From: Oscillatoriaceae cyanobacterium Prado104
Lineage (GTDB): Bacteria > Cyanobacteriota > Cyanobacteriia > Cyanobacteriales > Microcoleaceae
Assembly (NCBI GenBank): GCA_025454405.1
Contig: JALOON010000056.1
Coordinates: 1-64,000 of the forward strand
Length of the DNA stretch: 64,000 nt
Reading direction: 5' to 3'
The notes under the pieces are model-generated. The model was not told where the DNA came from. It made no database searches and worked only from the letters and a program-made list of their open reading frames with translations. Positions 54,148-63,084 of the stretch are shown here, in pieces. The position numbers and the translations under genes were made by a program. The stretch's first letter is position 1, and every line of letters starts with the position of its first letter.

Positions 54148-54732
54148 TTATACACCCTGTTGAAATGCTTGTTGAAATGCTTTCAGTGCTTCAATTTTAG
54201 AAGCCATCATCAGACATCGGGCTAACAGGTTAATATCCAAATCTGGCAGGACTTCAGAGCGATCGATTCTTTCATAACCAGATTCTCGCAAGCTGTATAG
54301 CCGGAACAAACCATCTTCCCAAAACCAGACTTCAGGAACACCTAAAACTTGGTAGCGAATCAATTTGCGATCGCTACCACTGGTAAATATTACTTCAACA
54401 GAAAGGTCAGGTTTTGTCGCTGTTGAGCTACCAATAGCAAAAGATTCGTCAGCTTGAGCTGAAACTTTTTCCTCCTGTTCTTGGGTAAAGCTACCTAATG
54501 GGTTGAACTCGATATCATTGTGCAAAAAATATACAATCAGCAATGCAGTAATCATGCGGCTGATTGATTCGTGGTCTGCGGAAACGGTCACAATTTCAAT
54601 CTCTCCATCATAGTAAGCCAGTCTGATTCCAGGTGAGTCGGCAAAGCTTTCTTGAAGTAACTTGAACTGTTGCCAGCTCATTCCATAGTGTACTAGCCGT
54701 TGGTCTTTTGTCTTGTCTAGGGTAATTGTCAT
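54148..54732 (-). CDS. Uma2 family protein (putative restriction-endonuclease-fold)
   Basis: This 194-residue protein is a second intact Uma2 member: WQQFKLLQESFADSPGIRL at the N-terminus, DGEIEIVTVSADHE, KPDLSVEVIFTSG (the Asp-x3-Glu motif, about residues 107-119) and VPEVWFWED. It has a good ribosome site (AGGAG six bases before the ATG). It is of a different subgroup from the gene at 18173. It is convergent with the cyclase gene, with only 56 bases between them. Confidence 0.88.
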   Translation of the reverse strand: MTITLDKTKDQRLVHYGMSWQQFKLLQESFADSPGIRLAYYDGEIEIVTVSADHESISRMITALLIVYFLHNDIEFNPLGSFTQEQEEKVSAQADESFAIGSSTATKPDLSVEVIFTSGSDRKLIRYQVLGVPEVWFWEDGLFRLYSLRESGYERIDRSEVLPDLDINLLARCLMMASKIEALKAFQQAFQQGV

Positions 54733-54898
54733 GACGGGAACTCCTTTGTTTGGGGGTGATTTATCCCATTTTTTGCGCAGGATGTCAGTATTGGTTTCCT
54801 CTCAACTTCTTCGCACTTACAATTTTAACTCTTCGCGCAACGATCGCAATAAGATTGTTGCTTGCTCTTGAGATAGCTGTTTCAAAAATGCCATAAAT

Positions 54899-55090
54899 TC
54901 AGCATTGTTTTAAGGCTTCTGCTAATTTGGGATTGAGTTGGATGGCTCGATCGTAATTGGCGATCGCGCGGTCATATTCCCCTAATCTTTTTATATTATG
55001 AGTGTAGAGATCGGAATCAGGAAGGATACAAATAAAATATCGAGCGCGATCGTCTCTCTCGATCGCGATCGGGGACGCTCGCACTATCAA
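54899..55090 (-). pseudogene. TPR-protein remnant
   Basis: The 63-codon frame ends with one complete tetratricopeptide motif (RLGEYDRAIANYDRAIQLNP plus KLAEALKQC), whereas its first 30 codons look unrelated. It is probably the tail of a decayed TPR gene. No ribosome site is present. Confidence 0.4.
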
Positions 55091-55106
55091 CTCTCAACTC
55101 TTCCTT

Positions 55107-56957
55107 CTAGTTATCTTTTTTAATTTTTACCTGCGAATCAGCCGCTGTTTCTCCACCGTTTAAATAACGGTAACTGAGGCGAGAAATATCTCGAATCAAA
55201 GTTTGAGCGGGCTTCTCGGTTTCCGGCGAATGTTTCACCATTACGGCTATCAAATAACGCTTGCCGTTGGGCAGATCCACCATTCCCGAGTCCGCCAGCA
55301 AAGAATTAATATTGCCCGTTTTGTGAGCAATAATTGCTCCTTCCCCCAAACCCTTCGGCAACAAAGAATCGTTCTCAGTTTGGCGCATGATTTGCAAGAT
55401 GCGATCGCGCGATTTTACCGATACCAAATTCCCCCGATCGACCTGGGCGAGGGCATTAATTAAATCCTTCGGACTGGTAGTATTAGTTCCCTCCAAATCC
55501 GGCAAATTGTTCTGAATTACAGTCGATCGCAAACCCCAAGCAGCAAACTGCTGGTTTAAAACCTCCTTACCTCCGAGCAATTCAATCATCATATTTGTTG
55601 CCGTATTGTCGCTGACAACAATCATTTTTTTTGCCACTTCCAAAGCTGAATACTTCGTTCCTGGAGCTTGGTCTTGCAAGTCCCCAGAACCGCCGACAAT
55701 ATGTTCTTGTTGCAGCGTCAACATTTGGTCTAATTGCACTTTTCCCTCATCTACTGCTTGGAAAAAAGCGATTAAAATCGGTAATTTAATCGTGCTCGCC
55801 GCAGCAAAAGTAACATCGCCGTTAAAATTTAAGTAACTTCCCGTATCCAGATCGACGAGAAATATTCCCGCAGTCAAATTAGGATTTTCTGTTGCTAAAA
55901 CTTGAACTTGCGTTTTGATAGCTGATATTTCTTGGTTTAATTGCAAGGCTTCTGCGGTGGCAGGTGTTGCGGGAGCGCTTGCCGTCTGGTTTTCTCCAGC
56001 GGCAGCCAAGCTTTGTTCTTGCGCGACTACGGCCGATCGATTCCAAGCATTGGCAACTGACAGCACGGTTCCAGAAATCACCGCAATCCCGACTCCCAAA
56101 ATCAGCAACCGAGTCGCGTACACCAGCGGCGGCAAGCTCTGAGGCGCGGGTTTTTTACTCGGTTTGTTGCCCAGTTTTTTGTCAGTTTGGAGGCGCGGTT
56201 TGGGGGCGGGTTGTGTTTTGGCATCTACAGATATTTCGGTGTTTCTTTTGCCCGGTTTTTTGTCCGCTTGAGGGCGCGGTCTGGGGACGGGTTGTGTTTT
56301 GACATCAAAAGGTCTTTCGGTGTCCCTAACGCCATTTGAAGGCGAACCGAAGCGATTTCTGGGACGGGGTGCAGGGGTAGTTGGTGATTCCCTGGGGGAT
56401 AGGTTCGTCTCGCGAAATTGTTCGCGCAATTGTTCGCGCAATTCTTCGCGGAATTCTTCGCGAAATTGTTCGCGCAATTGGGTGGGGGGGTAACTGACTG
56501 TTTCTTGGTTCGATCGCGGATCGAATAAATCGACTTGACCGAGTTTGGTGTTGCGGGATTTGCGGTCGATCGATCGGGGTAGTTGTCGGATGTTGGAGTT
56601 TCGGCGGGCGATTGCTGATTTGGGATTGGATAAAAAGTCTGCAGGGTCGATCGGTGAGGGAGCAACAGCGTCCGAATTGTCTCTAATTCTGGTATCGGCG
56701 GGTGAGGGAGGAACAGCGTCCGAATTAGCTCTAATTCTGGTGCGACTTGCGGGTTTTTGAGGTAAAGCTGAAGGTTCTGGCTGTTCTGGAATTGTCGCAT
56801 CCGGGCGCGGCAATTCCAAACGGCGACGCCGTTCCCTGTTGCCGGACTGACTGGGTTTGCCAGGAGGCGGCGACTGGGAGCCGGACTTGGAAGAGGATAT
56901 CGCTGAAAATGTAGATCGCTGGGGAAATCTCTCTGCCACGCTTGACTCCTTTAGCAC
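55107..56957 (-). CDS. Membrane-anchored class A beta-lactamase-fold serine hydrolase
   Basis: This 616-residue protein has a long disordered cytoplasmic part (1-270) rich in Arg, Pro and Ser, one membrane helix (about 276-300), and a periplasmic serine-hydrolase domain of the class A beta-lactamase type. Active-site motifs are STIK (SxxK, about 387), VVSDNTATN (SDN, about 448), DLEGTNTTSP (with the Glu at the omega-loop position) and HKTGNINSL (KTG, about 545). Function may be peptidoglycan editing or antibiotic resistance. The cytoplasmic part contains a LREQFREEFREELREQ repeat made of 15-bp DNA units. The start is GTG at 56957, as there is no ATG in the first 400 codons; the true N-terminus is uncertain. 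Confidence 0.88.
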   Translation of the reverse strand: MLKESSVAERFPQRSTFSAISSSKSGSQSPPPGKPSQSGNRERRRRLELPRPDATIPEQPEPSALPQKPASRTRIRANSDAVPPSPADTRIRDNSDAVAPSPIDPADFLSNPKSAIARRNSNIRQLPRSIDRKSRNTKLGQVDLFDPRSNQETVSYPPTQLREQFREEFREELREQLREQFRETNLSPRESPTTPAPRPRNRFGSPSNGVRDTERPFDVKTQPVPRPRPQADKKPGKRNTEISVDAKTQPAPKPRLQTDKKLGNKPSKKPAPQSLPPLVYATRLLILGVGIAVISGTVLSVANAWNRSAVVAQEQSLAAAGENQTASAPATPATAEALQLNQEISAIKTQVQVLATENPNLTAGIFLVDLDTGSYLNFNGDVTFAAASTIKLPILIAFFQAVDEGKVQLDQMLTLQQEHIVGGSGDLQDQAPGTKYSALEVAKKMIVVSDNTATNMMIELLGGKEVLNQQFAAWGLRSTVIQNNLPDLEGTNTTSPKDLINALAQVDRGNLVSVKSRDRILQIMRQTENDSLLPKGLGEGAIIAHKTGNINSLLADSGMVDLPNGKRYLIAVMVKHSPETEKPAQTLIRDISRLSYRYLNGGETAADSQVKIKKDN

Positions 56958-57001
56958 TAAATAGACTGCAAATTTAAGGTTTTTCCGATCGCTTGCTAGC
57001 T

Positions 57002-57931
57002 TTATTCTTGAGTTTCGCTCGGATTATCCGGCAACGCCCCATCCACAGTATCAGAAACAGGCGCAATCGGATGTAATTTTATCGCCCATTCTACTTGCCT
57101 CAGAATGCCCCGCAACATGGCTATTTCGTCAACAGTCGGATAGGCCCTATTGTACAAGCGCCGAAATTTTTCCATGCGCGATGCTGCGGTGTGGGGGTGC
57201 AAGTATCCTATTTTTAACAGCAAACTTTCTAGTTGTCCGTAATATCCCTCTAAATTTTCCAAGGGTGCTGAGGGGAGGGGGGGAGGGGGAGAATGGAGGA
57301 GGGGGAGAGTGGGGGAGGGGGGGAGGGGGAGAATTTTTTCTTGCTCTTGATTCTCTCTTTTTTCTTGCCGATTATTTTCTCCTTCTTCCTTCACAAACCC
57401 TCTTCCTTCTTCCTTCTTCCTTCTTCCTTCTTCCTTCTTCTTTCTTCCTTCTTGATAAATTTCGTAGCAGCAGATAGCGACAGCTTGGGCGAGATTTAGG
57501 GAAGTGTAGGCGTCGCTGGTGGGAATCCGGATCAGGCGCTGGGCGTAGTTTAATTCGGCGTTAGTTAAGCCGCAGTCTTCGCGACCAAAAATTAAGGCGC
57601 TGGGGGCTTCTAAGAGCCAAGGCAAGGCGGATGCTGGTGATTCTAACTGTGTTGGCAGCGATCGACTATTGTCTCCTGTAGTCGCGATCGCTCTGGTACA
57701 TCCTACCAAAGCTGCTGGCAAACTTTCGACTACTTTAGCAGTTTCTAAAATATCGGCGGCGCGAACTGCCATCAATCGGGCTGATTCCCCTAAATAATCG
57801 CACTGGGGATTGACCAAAACTAATGGATGCAAACCCATATTTTTCATGATGCGAGCAACAGAACCCACGTTCAAAGGGCCGGCAGGTTCCACCAAAACTA
57901 TTCGGATGTTAGTTAATGCTGTTTCTAGCAT
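57002..57931 (-). CDS. trmJ: SpoU-family tRNA/rRNA methyltransferase (TrmJ type)
   Basis: This SPOUT methyltransferase of 309 residues is similar to TrmJ, which 2'-O-methylates position 32 of tRNAs. The knotted fold signatures are visible: IVLVEPAGPLNVGSVARIMK, LIFGREDCGLTNAEL, and IRIPTSDAYTSLNLAQAVAI near residue 150. The ATG at 57931 gives the family N-terminus; a TTG at 57997 is less likely. Residues about 160-222 are a low-complexity insert (GRKKKEEGRRKKEEGRG, then a Pro/Leu/Ser-rich stretch) derived from heptamer and GGGGGAGA DNA repeats. It sits after the catalytic knot and before the C-terminal helices, at a natural linker, so activity may be unaffected. Confidence 0.88.
   Translation of the reverse strand: MLETALTNIRIVLVEPAGPLNVGSVARIMKNMGLHPLVLVNPQCDYLGESARLMAVRAADILETAKVVESLPAALVGCTRAIATTGDNSRSLPTQLESPASALPWLLEAPSALIFGREDCGLTNAELNYAQRLIRIPTSDAYTSLNLAQAVAICCYEIYQEGRKKKEEGRRKKEEGRGFVKEEGENNRQEKRENQEQEKILPLPPSPTLPLLHSPPPPLPSAPLENLEGYYGQLESLLLKIGYLHPHTAASRMEKFRRLYNRAYPTVDEIAMLRGILRQVEWAIKLHPIAPVSDTVDGALPDNPSETQE
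57264..57455. repeat. In-frame low-complexity repeats within trmJ
   Basis: TTCCTTC heptamers (about 57395-57450) encode a seven-residue period (EGRKKKE, EGRRKKE). GGGGGAGAATGG-type repeats (57270-57335) encode the Pro/Leu/Ser stretch. The same two repeat types are found between genes at 11670, 20189 and 61372. Confidence 0.85.
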
Positions 57932-58012
57932 TTTTGTTGGGGATATTTTTAGCAAAAATTGGGTGTTCGATCGAATTATTTTCGGTGGTTTTTCCAATAT
58001 ATTTGGTCGGTG

Positions 58013-58065
58013 GGTGCGAGCGTCTCCGCTCGCGGTCTCCTGTAGCGAGCGGGGACGCTCGCACC
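58013..58065. repeat. 53-nt hairpin, 21-bp stem
   Basis: The arms GGTGCGAGCGTCTCCGCTCG and CGAGCGGGGACGCTCGCACC pair with one mismatch around an 11-nt loop. Pieces of the same sequence are seen near 55070 and 5890. It lies between the divergent trmJ and DUF2256 genes. Confidence 0.75.
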
Positions 58066-58163
58066 ATATAGTTTTGATGCTACCGGATTCGCTATCGTGT
58101 CCGATCGATTGCCAATAAAAATTTTGAGTAAAATTTAACTAATAATCTAGCGTTAAAAATAGC

Positions 58164-58319
58164 ATGGCGAAGCAGCGATCGAAATCCGATTTCCCCACAA
58201 AAATCTGTCCGGTGTGCGATCGACCTTTCACCTGGCGCAAAAAATGGGCCGACTGCTGGGATGAGGTGAAATATTGTTCGGATCGCTGCCGTCGCCGCCG
58301 CAACAGCAGCCCGGATTAA
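58164..58319 (+). CDS. DUF2256 small zinc-finger-like protein
   Basis: This 51-residue protein starts MAKQRSKSDFPTKICPVCDR and continues PFTWRKKWADCWDEVKYCSD, then RCRRRR. The two CxxC-type pairs (C15/C18 and C38/C42) and the W-RKKW...W-V-YCS-RC pattern are diagnostic of DUF2256, a family widely present in cyanobacteria and proteobacteria, probably zinc-binding, of unknown function; members often neighbour photolyase or methyltransferase genes. The gene is intact although short. Confidence 0.88.
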   Translation: MAKQRSKSDFPTKICPVCDRPFTWRKKWADCWDEVKYCSDRCRRRRNSSPD

Positions 58320-58383
58320 GAATTGCTTGCAGTTTGCCTGACAGAGGCTAAGATTGCTAAAGAAAAATTTCAGGTTAGAAAAT

Positions 58384-59219
58384 ATGGCATCTCAACAGGT
58401 GCAACCAAAGTTAGTTATTCACGGCGGTGCAGGCAGTTCTCTACACAGCAAGGGCGGCATTGATGCGGTGCGCAAATCGCTTTATCAAGTTTTGCAAGAA
58501 GTTTACCCGATGCTGGAAGGCGGTGCCAGTGCGGTAGATGCAGTGGTGCGCGGCTGTCAGTTGTTGGAAGATGACCCGCGATTCAATGCGGGTACGGGTT
58601 CTGTGGTGCAGTCGGACGGGCAAATTCGGATGAGTGCGTCGCTGATGGACGGTTTCGTGCAGCGCTTCAGTGGGGCGATTAACGTGTCTCACGTCCAAAA
58701 TCCGATCGAACTTGCTAAATTTTTGCAGAATTCGGACGATCGGGTACTTTCGGATTACGGATCGACGCAATTGCTGCGAGAACTTCAGTTGCCGATTTAC
58801 GATCCGATGACTGATTTACGCTTGCAAGAGTGGATGCAGGAGAGGCAAGGCAATTTTAGCAAGGCGATGGCTGATGTGGTGGCCGAACCCGCCGGTATGG
58901 GGACGATCGGAGTCGTTGCTTTGGATGCCGAGGGGCGTTTGGCTGCAGGAACTTCCACGGGCGGCAAAGGTTTTGAACGCATCGGGCGAGTCAGCGATTC
59001 GGCAATGCCTGCGGGAAATTACGCGACGGGAAGTGCTGCGGTAAGCTGTACGGGAATCGGCGCAATCGCCAACGGGATTTTGGCGCGATCGCAATTGATG
59101 CTAGCGGTGCGATCGGTTGCGGCAAAACTAGCGACGTGCTTTTGGCTGCTTTTCACAACGGAATGGAAATGGGCGATACTTTGGAATTGAACAAGGGAAC
59201 GTTGATTTTTATTGCTTAG
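58384..59219 (+). pseudogene. iaaA: Isoaspartyl peptidase / L-asparaginase, broken by internal deletion
   Basis: This N-terminal-nucleophile hydrolase removes isoaspartyl residues from peptides. The ATG at 58384 (MASQQVQPKLVIHGGAGSS), the processing site GTIGVVALDAEG with the nucleophile Thr, and TSTGGKGFERIGRVSDS are all normal. After AAVSCTGIG (about 59058) the frame is lost. The correct C-terminal sequence resumes in another frame with DFGAIAIDASGAIGCGKTSD and HNGMEMGDTLEL, ending at the TAG at 59217-59219. About 30 codons are missing and the frame is shifted; the original frame stops at 59190 with a nonsense tail. Either a pseudogene or an assembly error. Confidence 0.85.
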
Positions 59220-59253
59220 AAAACTGCTCCTGTCGATTACCATAAGAGAAACG

Positions 59254-59310
59254 GTTCTTTTTGCGGACTAAAGTCCGCAAAAAGAACGGACTAAAGTCCG
59301 CACTACAAAC
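59254..59310. repeat. Palindrome of the GGACTAAAGTCC family
   Basis: GTTCTTTTTGCGGACT and AAGTCCGCAAAAAGAAC form an almost perfect 34-base palindrome, followed by GGACTAAAGTCCGCACTAC. It belongs to the same family as the 32-bp array at 34982 and the copy near 18975. It may terminate the isoaspartyl peptidase transcript. Confidence 0.7.
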
Positions 59311-59407
59311 GAATTTTATTGCGGTCGATCGACCGGATACGATATAACAAGTTAAATTTACTGACTTTGAGAAATTTTGTGCAAGTTTTGTGCTTGCGGG
59401 CGGAACT

Positions 59408-59640
59408 TTAAATTTCTACGACTAATTGCGGGTTGAATCGCTCGTTTGGTTCGTCGGGATATCCGCGAGGATTGCAAATTACTCGGGTTGCATCAATTGT
59501 GTAATCGAATTGTGTGTGTGTGTGACCGTGAATCCATAGCTGAGCACCGGATTTTGCTACAAAATCATCAAGATTTGAGGCATAGGCAGCACTCAAAATA
59601 TCTCGATCGAAGGGCGGCATTATGGATTTTTTACTTGGTG
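59408..59640 (-). pseudogene. C-terminal remnant of a metallophosphoesterase
   Basis: The reading frame codes HAPSKKSI, then LWIHGHTHTQFDY and VICNPRGYPDEP, the C-terminal metal-binding motifs (GHTH) of calcineurin-like phosphoesterases. The N-terminal metal ligands (about 150-180 residues) are missing: homology ends exactly where the 37-bp repeat array begins (about 59640). The open frame continues into the repeats (to 59704) but that part is not protein-like. Confidence 0.8.
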
Positions 59641-59655
59641 CGTGAAGGGGAGACT

Positions 59656-59823
59656 GGAAACGCTCAAAGTCTCCCTTCTTAAAGGAGAGATTGGAAACGC
59701 TCAAAGTCCCTCTTCTTAAAGGAGAGATTGGAAACGCTCAAAGTCCCCCTTCTTAAAGGAGAGATTGGAAACGCTCAAAGTCCCCCTTCTTAAGGGGGAT
59801 TTAGGGGGATCTAGACTCAGGTA
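59656..59823. repeat. Four 37-bp tandem repeats plus GATCCCCC-type unit
   Basis: GGAAACGCTCAAAGTC begins at 59656, 59693, 59730 and 59767 (period 37). Each unit has a CCCTTCTTAAAGG hairpin. The array ends with GGGGGATTTAGGGGGATC and TAGACTCAGGTAAAA as in the array at 33277. From 59824 to 60046 there is no gene; a GTGTCAGTTACCGTAAGAAAATGACG stretch before the next gene has no clear feature. Confidence 0.85.
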
Positions 59824-60046
59824 AAAACGAGATTGCTGTGGGTTTAGGTAGATTGTTGACACCAACGAACACTGCTGTGTCCCTGCTGAATCGGGGTTCG
59901 ATCGCGCTTCACTCAAATTCTAGCCATTTGCAGCCAAATGTGGTAAATTAGTGTCAGTTACCGTAAGAAAATGACGGCGACCAGCAAAAAATCAACTTAG
60001 GTAAGCTTCCCGATCGACCCATATCTAGAAAAGCACGTCAAATCAA

Positions 60047-61156
60047 GTGAAAAGAAGGTCTTTGTTACTGGGAGCAGCCTCCCTAACATTAAGTCAATTA
60101 GCAGCAGGGTGCGATTCGAGACAGCCTCTCAAAATTCGATCGCTCAAAAATACTATTCCCGCTCAAATAGTTAGCAAATTCAGTCGAGACATCAAACCGC
60201 CTCCAGTTTTACAGGTAACTCAGCAAGAGCAATTGCAAGAATTATTTGCCCTGTTGCAGCAATGGAAACAGTTTCCAAAAACCAAAGATCGAGCCGATTT
60301 GGTAATGCTGGGAGATTATTGGTTGAGTCAGGCAATTCGCCAAAAAACGATCGAGCCGATCGACACTGCTAAACTTGCTAATTGGTCGCAATTGCCGCAA
60401 AAATGGCAAGCGTTGGTGAGGCGCAACGATGCCGGTCAATTAGATGCTAAAGGTAAAATTTGGGCCGCGCCTTACCGCTGGGGAACTACATTAATTGCTT
60501 ATCGAACTGATAAATTTAAAACTTTGGGCTGGACTCCTAAAGATTGGAGCGATTTGTGGCGGGAAGAATTGCGCGATCGCATTTCTTTGCCAGATAATGC
60601 TAGAGAAGTTATCGGTTTAACTTTAAAAAAACTGGGAAAATCTTACAACACCCAGCAATTAGATAAAGTTCCCAATCTCAAAACAGAACTCGCCAACCTG
60701 CACAAACAAGTTAAACTTTACAGTTCCGATGCTTACTTGCAACCTTTAATTTTAGGCGATACTTGGTTGGCCGTCGGTTACTCCGGGGACTTCCTGCCGC
60801 TGCTGCAAAGTCAGAAGGAGCTTGCTGCGGTAATTCCCGTTTCGGGAACCGCACTTTGGACGGATTTGTGGGTAGAACCGGCGTCAAAAAGTCAAGTACC
60901 TTTAATGGAAAAATGGATCGATTTTACTTGGGAACCTCGGATTGCGACTCAATTGTCTTTGCTGAGTAAGGCTAGTTCGCCGATAATTGTTGGCATGAAT
61001 TCTGCTGCGCTGCCGGAAAGTTTGCGCGCTAATCCTCTATTGTTACCTGATGCCAAAATTATAGCTCAAAGCGAGTTTTTGCTACCTTTACCAAATGCAG
61101 GAATCGAACAGTATCGATCGCACTGGCAAGAAATGCGGCAATTAGTAAAAACCTAA
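60047..61156 (+). CDS. Periplasmic solute-binding lipoprotein (spermidine/putrescine type)
   Basis: This 369-residue protein starts at GTG (MKRRSLLLGAASL) with a Tat-like KRRS motif and a lipobox (LAAGC, Cys near 22). The rest resembles type 2 extracellular solute-binding proteins of the polyamine/iron class: KTKDRADLVMLGDYWLSQAI, GKIWAAPYRWGTTLIAYRTD, WSDLWREELRDRISLPDNA, and DTWLAVGYSGDFLPLL. The WGTT/LIAYR stretch is typical. No permease genes are adjacent. It may be exported folded through the Tat system. The ligand is unknown. Confidence 0.88.
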   Translation: MKRRSLLLGAASLTLSQLAAGCDSRQPLKIRSLKNTIPAQIVSKFSRDIKPPPVLQVTQQEQLQELFALLQQWKQFPKTKDRADLVMLGDYWLSQAIRQKTIEPIDTAKLANWSQLPQKWQALVRRNDAGQLDAKGKIWAAPYRWGTTLIAYRTDKFKTLGWTPKDWSDLWREELRDRISLPDNAREVIGLTLKKLGKSYNTQQLDKVPNLKTELANLHKQVKLYSSDAYLQPLILGDTWLAVGYSGDFLPLLQSQKELAAVIPVSGTALWTDLWVEPASKSQVPLMEKWIDFTWEPRIATQLSLLSKASSPIIVGMNSAALPESLRANPLLLPDAKIIAQSEFLLPLPNAGIEQYRSHWQEMRQLVKT

Positions 61157-61159
61157 ACC

Positions 61160-61285
61160 ACTTTGTAGGTTGGACCCAACGTAGTGGAGGGTGAACGAAG
61201 TGAACCCTCCGCAACGCGCTTGCCAAACTGAGAGTTGAGAATTGAGAGTTGAAAGTTGTTGGGTTTCATTCTTCAACCCAACCGC
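61160..61285. repeat. GTTGGGTTTCATTC-type palindromic repeats
   Basis: A hairpin GGAGGGT-GAACGAAGTGA-ACCCTCC (about 61185-61210) and GTTGGGTTTCATTCTTCAAC (about 61258-61277) are related to the 55-bp units at 36600. They lie right after the binding-protein gene. Confidence 0.7.
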
Positions 61286-61371
61286 AGAAGTGATGCGAAT
61301 TCCTGTTTGCAAAAAATGAACATCATTTTGGGAAGACGCTCACTGTCAAATACTTGAACGCCCGATATTAA

Positions 61372-61518
61372 AAGGAAGAAGGAAGAGGGAAGAAGGAAGA
61401 GGGGAGAGGGGAAGTTCTGATTTTTAAGTTTTGAGTTGTGAATTAAAAACTGTCTTTAACTAAAAACTCAAAATTCACAACTCAAAACTTCTTACCAACC
61501 ATCAACTACTAACTATCA
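61372..61518. repeat. GAAGGAA heptamers and palindromic module docked on the glmU stop codon (copy 3)
   Basis: GAAGGAA/GGGGAGA tracts (61372-61409) are followed by GGAAGTTCTGA, a perfect 19-bp hairpin (AAGTTTTGAGTTGTGAATT and its complement) with the loop ACTGTCTTTAACT, then CTTACCAACC and TATCAAC heptamers that include the glmU stop codon (TCA at 61516-61518). Confidence 0.87.
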
Positions 61519-62913
61519 ACTATCAACTGTTTTCGGCTGTTTCAACTTCCAACCAGGTTTGACAACTTGTCGGGAACGGGCAACTACCAAACAGTCATTC
61601 GGTACATCTTCCGTCACCACAGAACCCGCAGCTACAGTAACATCTTCCCCTAAAGTTAGAGGCGCAACTAACACGCTGTTAGAACCTGTTTTAGTTCGAT
61701 CGCCTATGGTAGTTTTGTGCTTTTTCACCCCATCGTAATTAGCCGTAATTGTTCCCGCACCGATATTGACTTTCTCTCCCAAACTCGCATCGCCCAAATA
61801 AGATAAATGAGCGACATTAGTTCGATCGCCCACTCGGGAGTTTTTCAATTCCACAAAATTGCCGACCCGACAATTAGCGCCGATTTCTGCGTGTCCCCGC
61901 AAGTGCGCGTAAGGACCGATGCGCGAATTTTCTGCTACCATACTATCAGAAATTACTGAATAAAGTACGGTGACATTCGCTCCTATTTGACTGTTTTCAA
62001 TCAAACTTCCCGGACCGATGCGACTGCCAGATCCGATCGCAGTTTTTCCCCTTAAATGCGTTTGCGGTTCGATGACGGCATCCGGCTGCAATTTTACAGT
62101 ATCGTCGATCGTAATGCTGTCAGGATCGATCAGCGTTACTCCCGCTGCCATCCACTTATCTTTGACCCGCACTTGCAAAATATCGGCAGCAGTTGCTAAA
62201 TGCTTGCGATCGTTAATTCCCAAAATTTCTTGATAATCGTCAACATCGACGGCCATCACCGGTGCGAGGAAATTTACCGCATCAGTTAAGTAATATTCTT
62301 TTTGGTCGTTGTCCGCCTTCAATTCCGGCAAAATTTTCTCTAGATGCGGCCAGTGAAAACAATAAACTCCGGCATTAATTCGGTGATTTTGCTTTTGGGC
62401 TTGAGTGCAGTCGCGGTCTTCTACTATTGCTTTGACTAAATTTTGACTGTCTGTAAATACTCGCCCGTACCCTTGAGGATTTGGCAAATTAGCTGTCAGC
62501 AAAGTCGCGGAGTTTTTGTGCTGCTTGTGAATTTCCATCAACTGTTTGAGAGTTTGCTGCCTGAGTAAAGGAACATCGCCATTTAACACCAACAAATCAC
62601 CTTGAAATCCCTGCAAGTGAGGCAACAGTTGTTGGATGGCGTGACCGGTTCCCAATTGTTCGGTTTGTTCGACAAATTCTAAAGCAGGAAGTTGAGAATT
62701 TTCTTGCTCTTTTTCGCTGCTGGCAATCAGTGATTCTTTAACCAATTCGCCCCGATAACCGACGATGACAAGCCGCCTGGATGCTTGAATTTCTTGGCAA
62801 CTGTAAAGGACTCGTTCGACGAGCGATCGACCGCCCAATTCGTGTAAAACTTTAGGCAAGTCAGATTTCATGCGCGTGCCGCGCCCAGCCGCTAAAATTG
62901 CTATTGCTACCAT
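61516..62913 (-). CDS. glmU: Bifunctional UDP-N-acetylglucosamine pyrophosphorylase / glucosamine-1-phosphate acetyltransferase
   Basis: GlmU makes UDP-GlcNAc for peptidoglycan and lipopolysaccharide in the cytoplasm. The N-terminal uridylyltransferase domain has [30 protein letters not shown] and LNGDVPLL; the C-terminal left-handed beta-helix acetyltransferase has [20 protein letters not shown] with the catalytic His-type region and [12 protein letters not shown]. The 465-residue length is normal. The ATG at 62913 ([10 protein letters not shown]) is chosen because the family starts there; an ATG at 62952 would add 13 residues. The last codons (KTVDS) and the stop are part of the heptamer repeat. 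Confidence 0.96.
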   Translation of the reverse strand: MVAIAILAAGRGTRMKSDLPKVLHELGGRSLVERVLYSCQEIQASRRLVIVGYRGELVKESLIASSEKEQENSQLPALEFVEQTEQLGTGHAIQQLLPHLQGFQGDLLVLNGDVPLLRQQTLKQLMEIHKQHKNSATLLTANLPNPQGYGRVFTDSQNLVKAIVEDRDCTQAQKQNHRINAGVYCFHWPHLEKILPELKADNDQKEYYLTDAVNFLAPVMAVDVDDYQEILGINDRKHLATAADILQVRVKDKWMAAGVTLIDPDSITIDDTVKLQPDAVIEPQTHLRGKTAIGSGSRIGPGSLIENSQIGANVTVLYSVISDSMVAENSRIGPYAHLRGHAEIGANCRVGNFVELKNSRVGDRTNVAHLSYLGDASLGEKVNIGAGTITANYDGVKKHKTTIGDRTKTGSNSVLVAPLTLGEDVTVAAGSVVTEDVPNDCLVVARSRQVVKPGWKLKQPKTVDS

Positions 62914-63022
62914 TGTGCGATCGATCTGCTTATCGGTTGATTTAGCTAGCATTATGGGGTATGATGTTGCCGTTTATTGCCGTCGCGGTAATAACGCAGA
63001 TATTGCAGCATTTTCAAGAAGT

Positions 63023-63084
63023 TGTAGGGGCGGGTTCGCCAAGGACTTTAAACGTAGCAAATAAGTTAAATAAACCCGCCCTAC
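63023..63084. repeat. 60-bp GGGGCGGGTTCGCC repeat (copy 3)
   Basis: From TGTAGGGGCGGGTTCGCC to AAATAAACCCGCCCTAC, with ACTTTAAACGTAGCAAATA inside; nearly identical to the copy at 23249. Located upstream of glmU. Confidence 0.75.
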
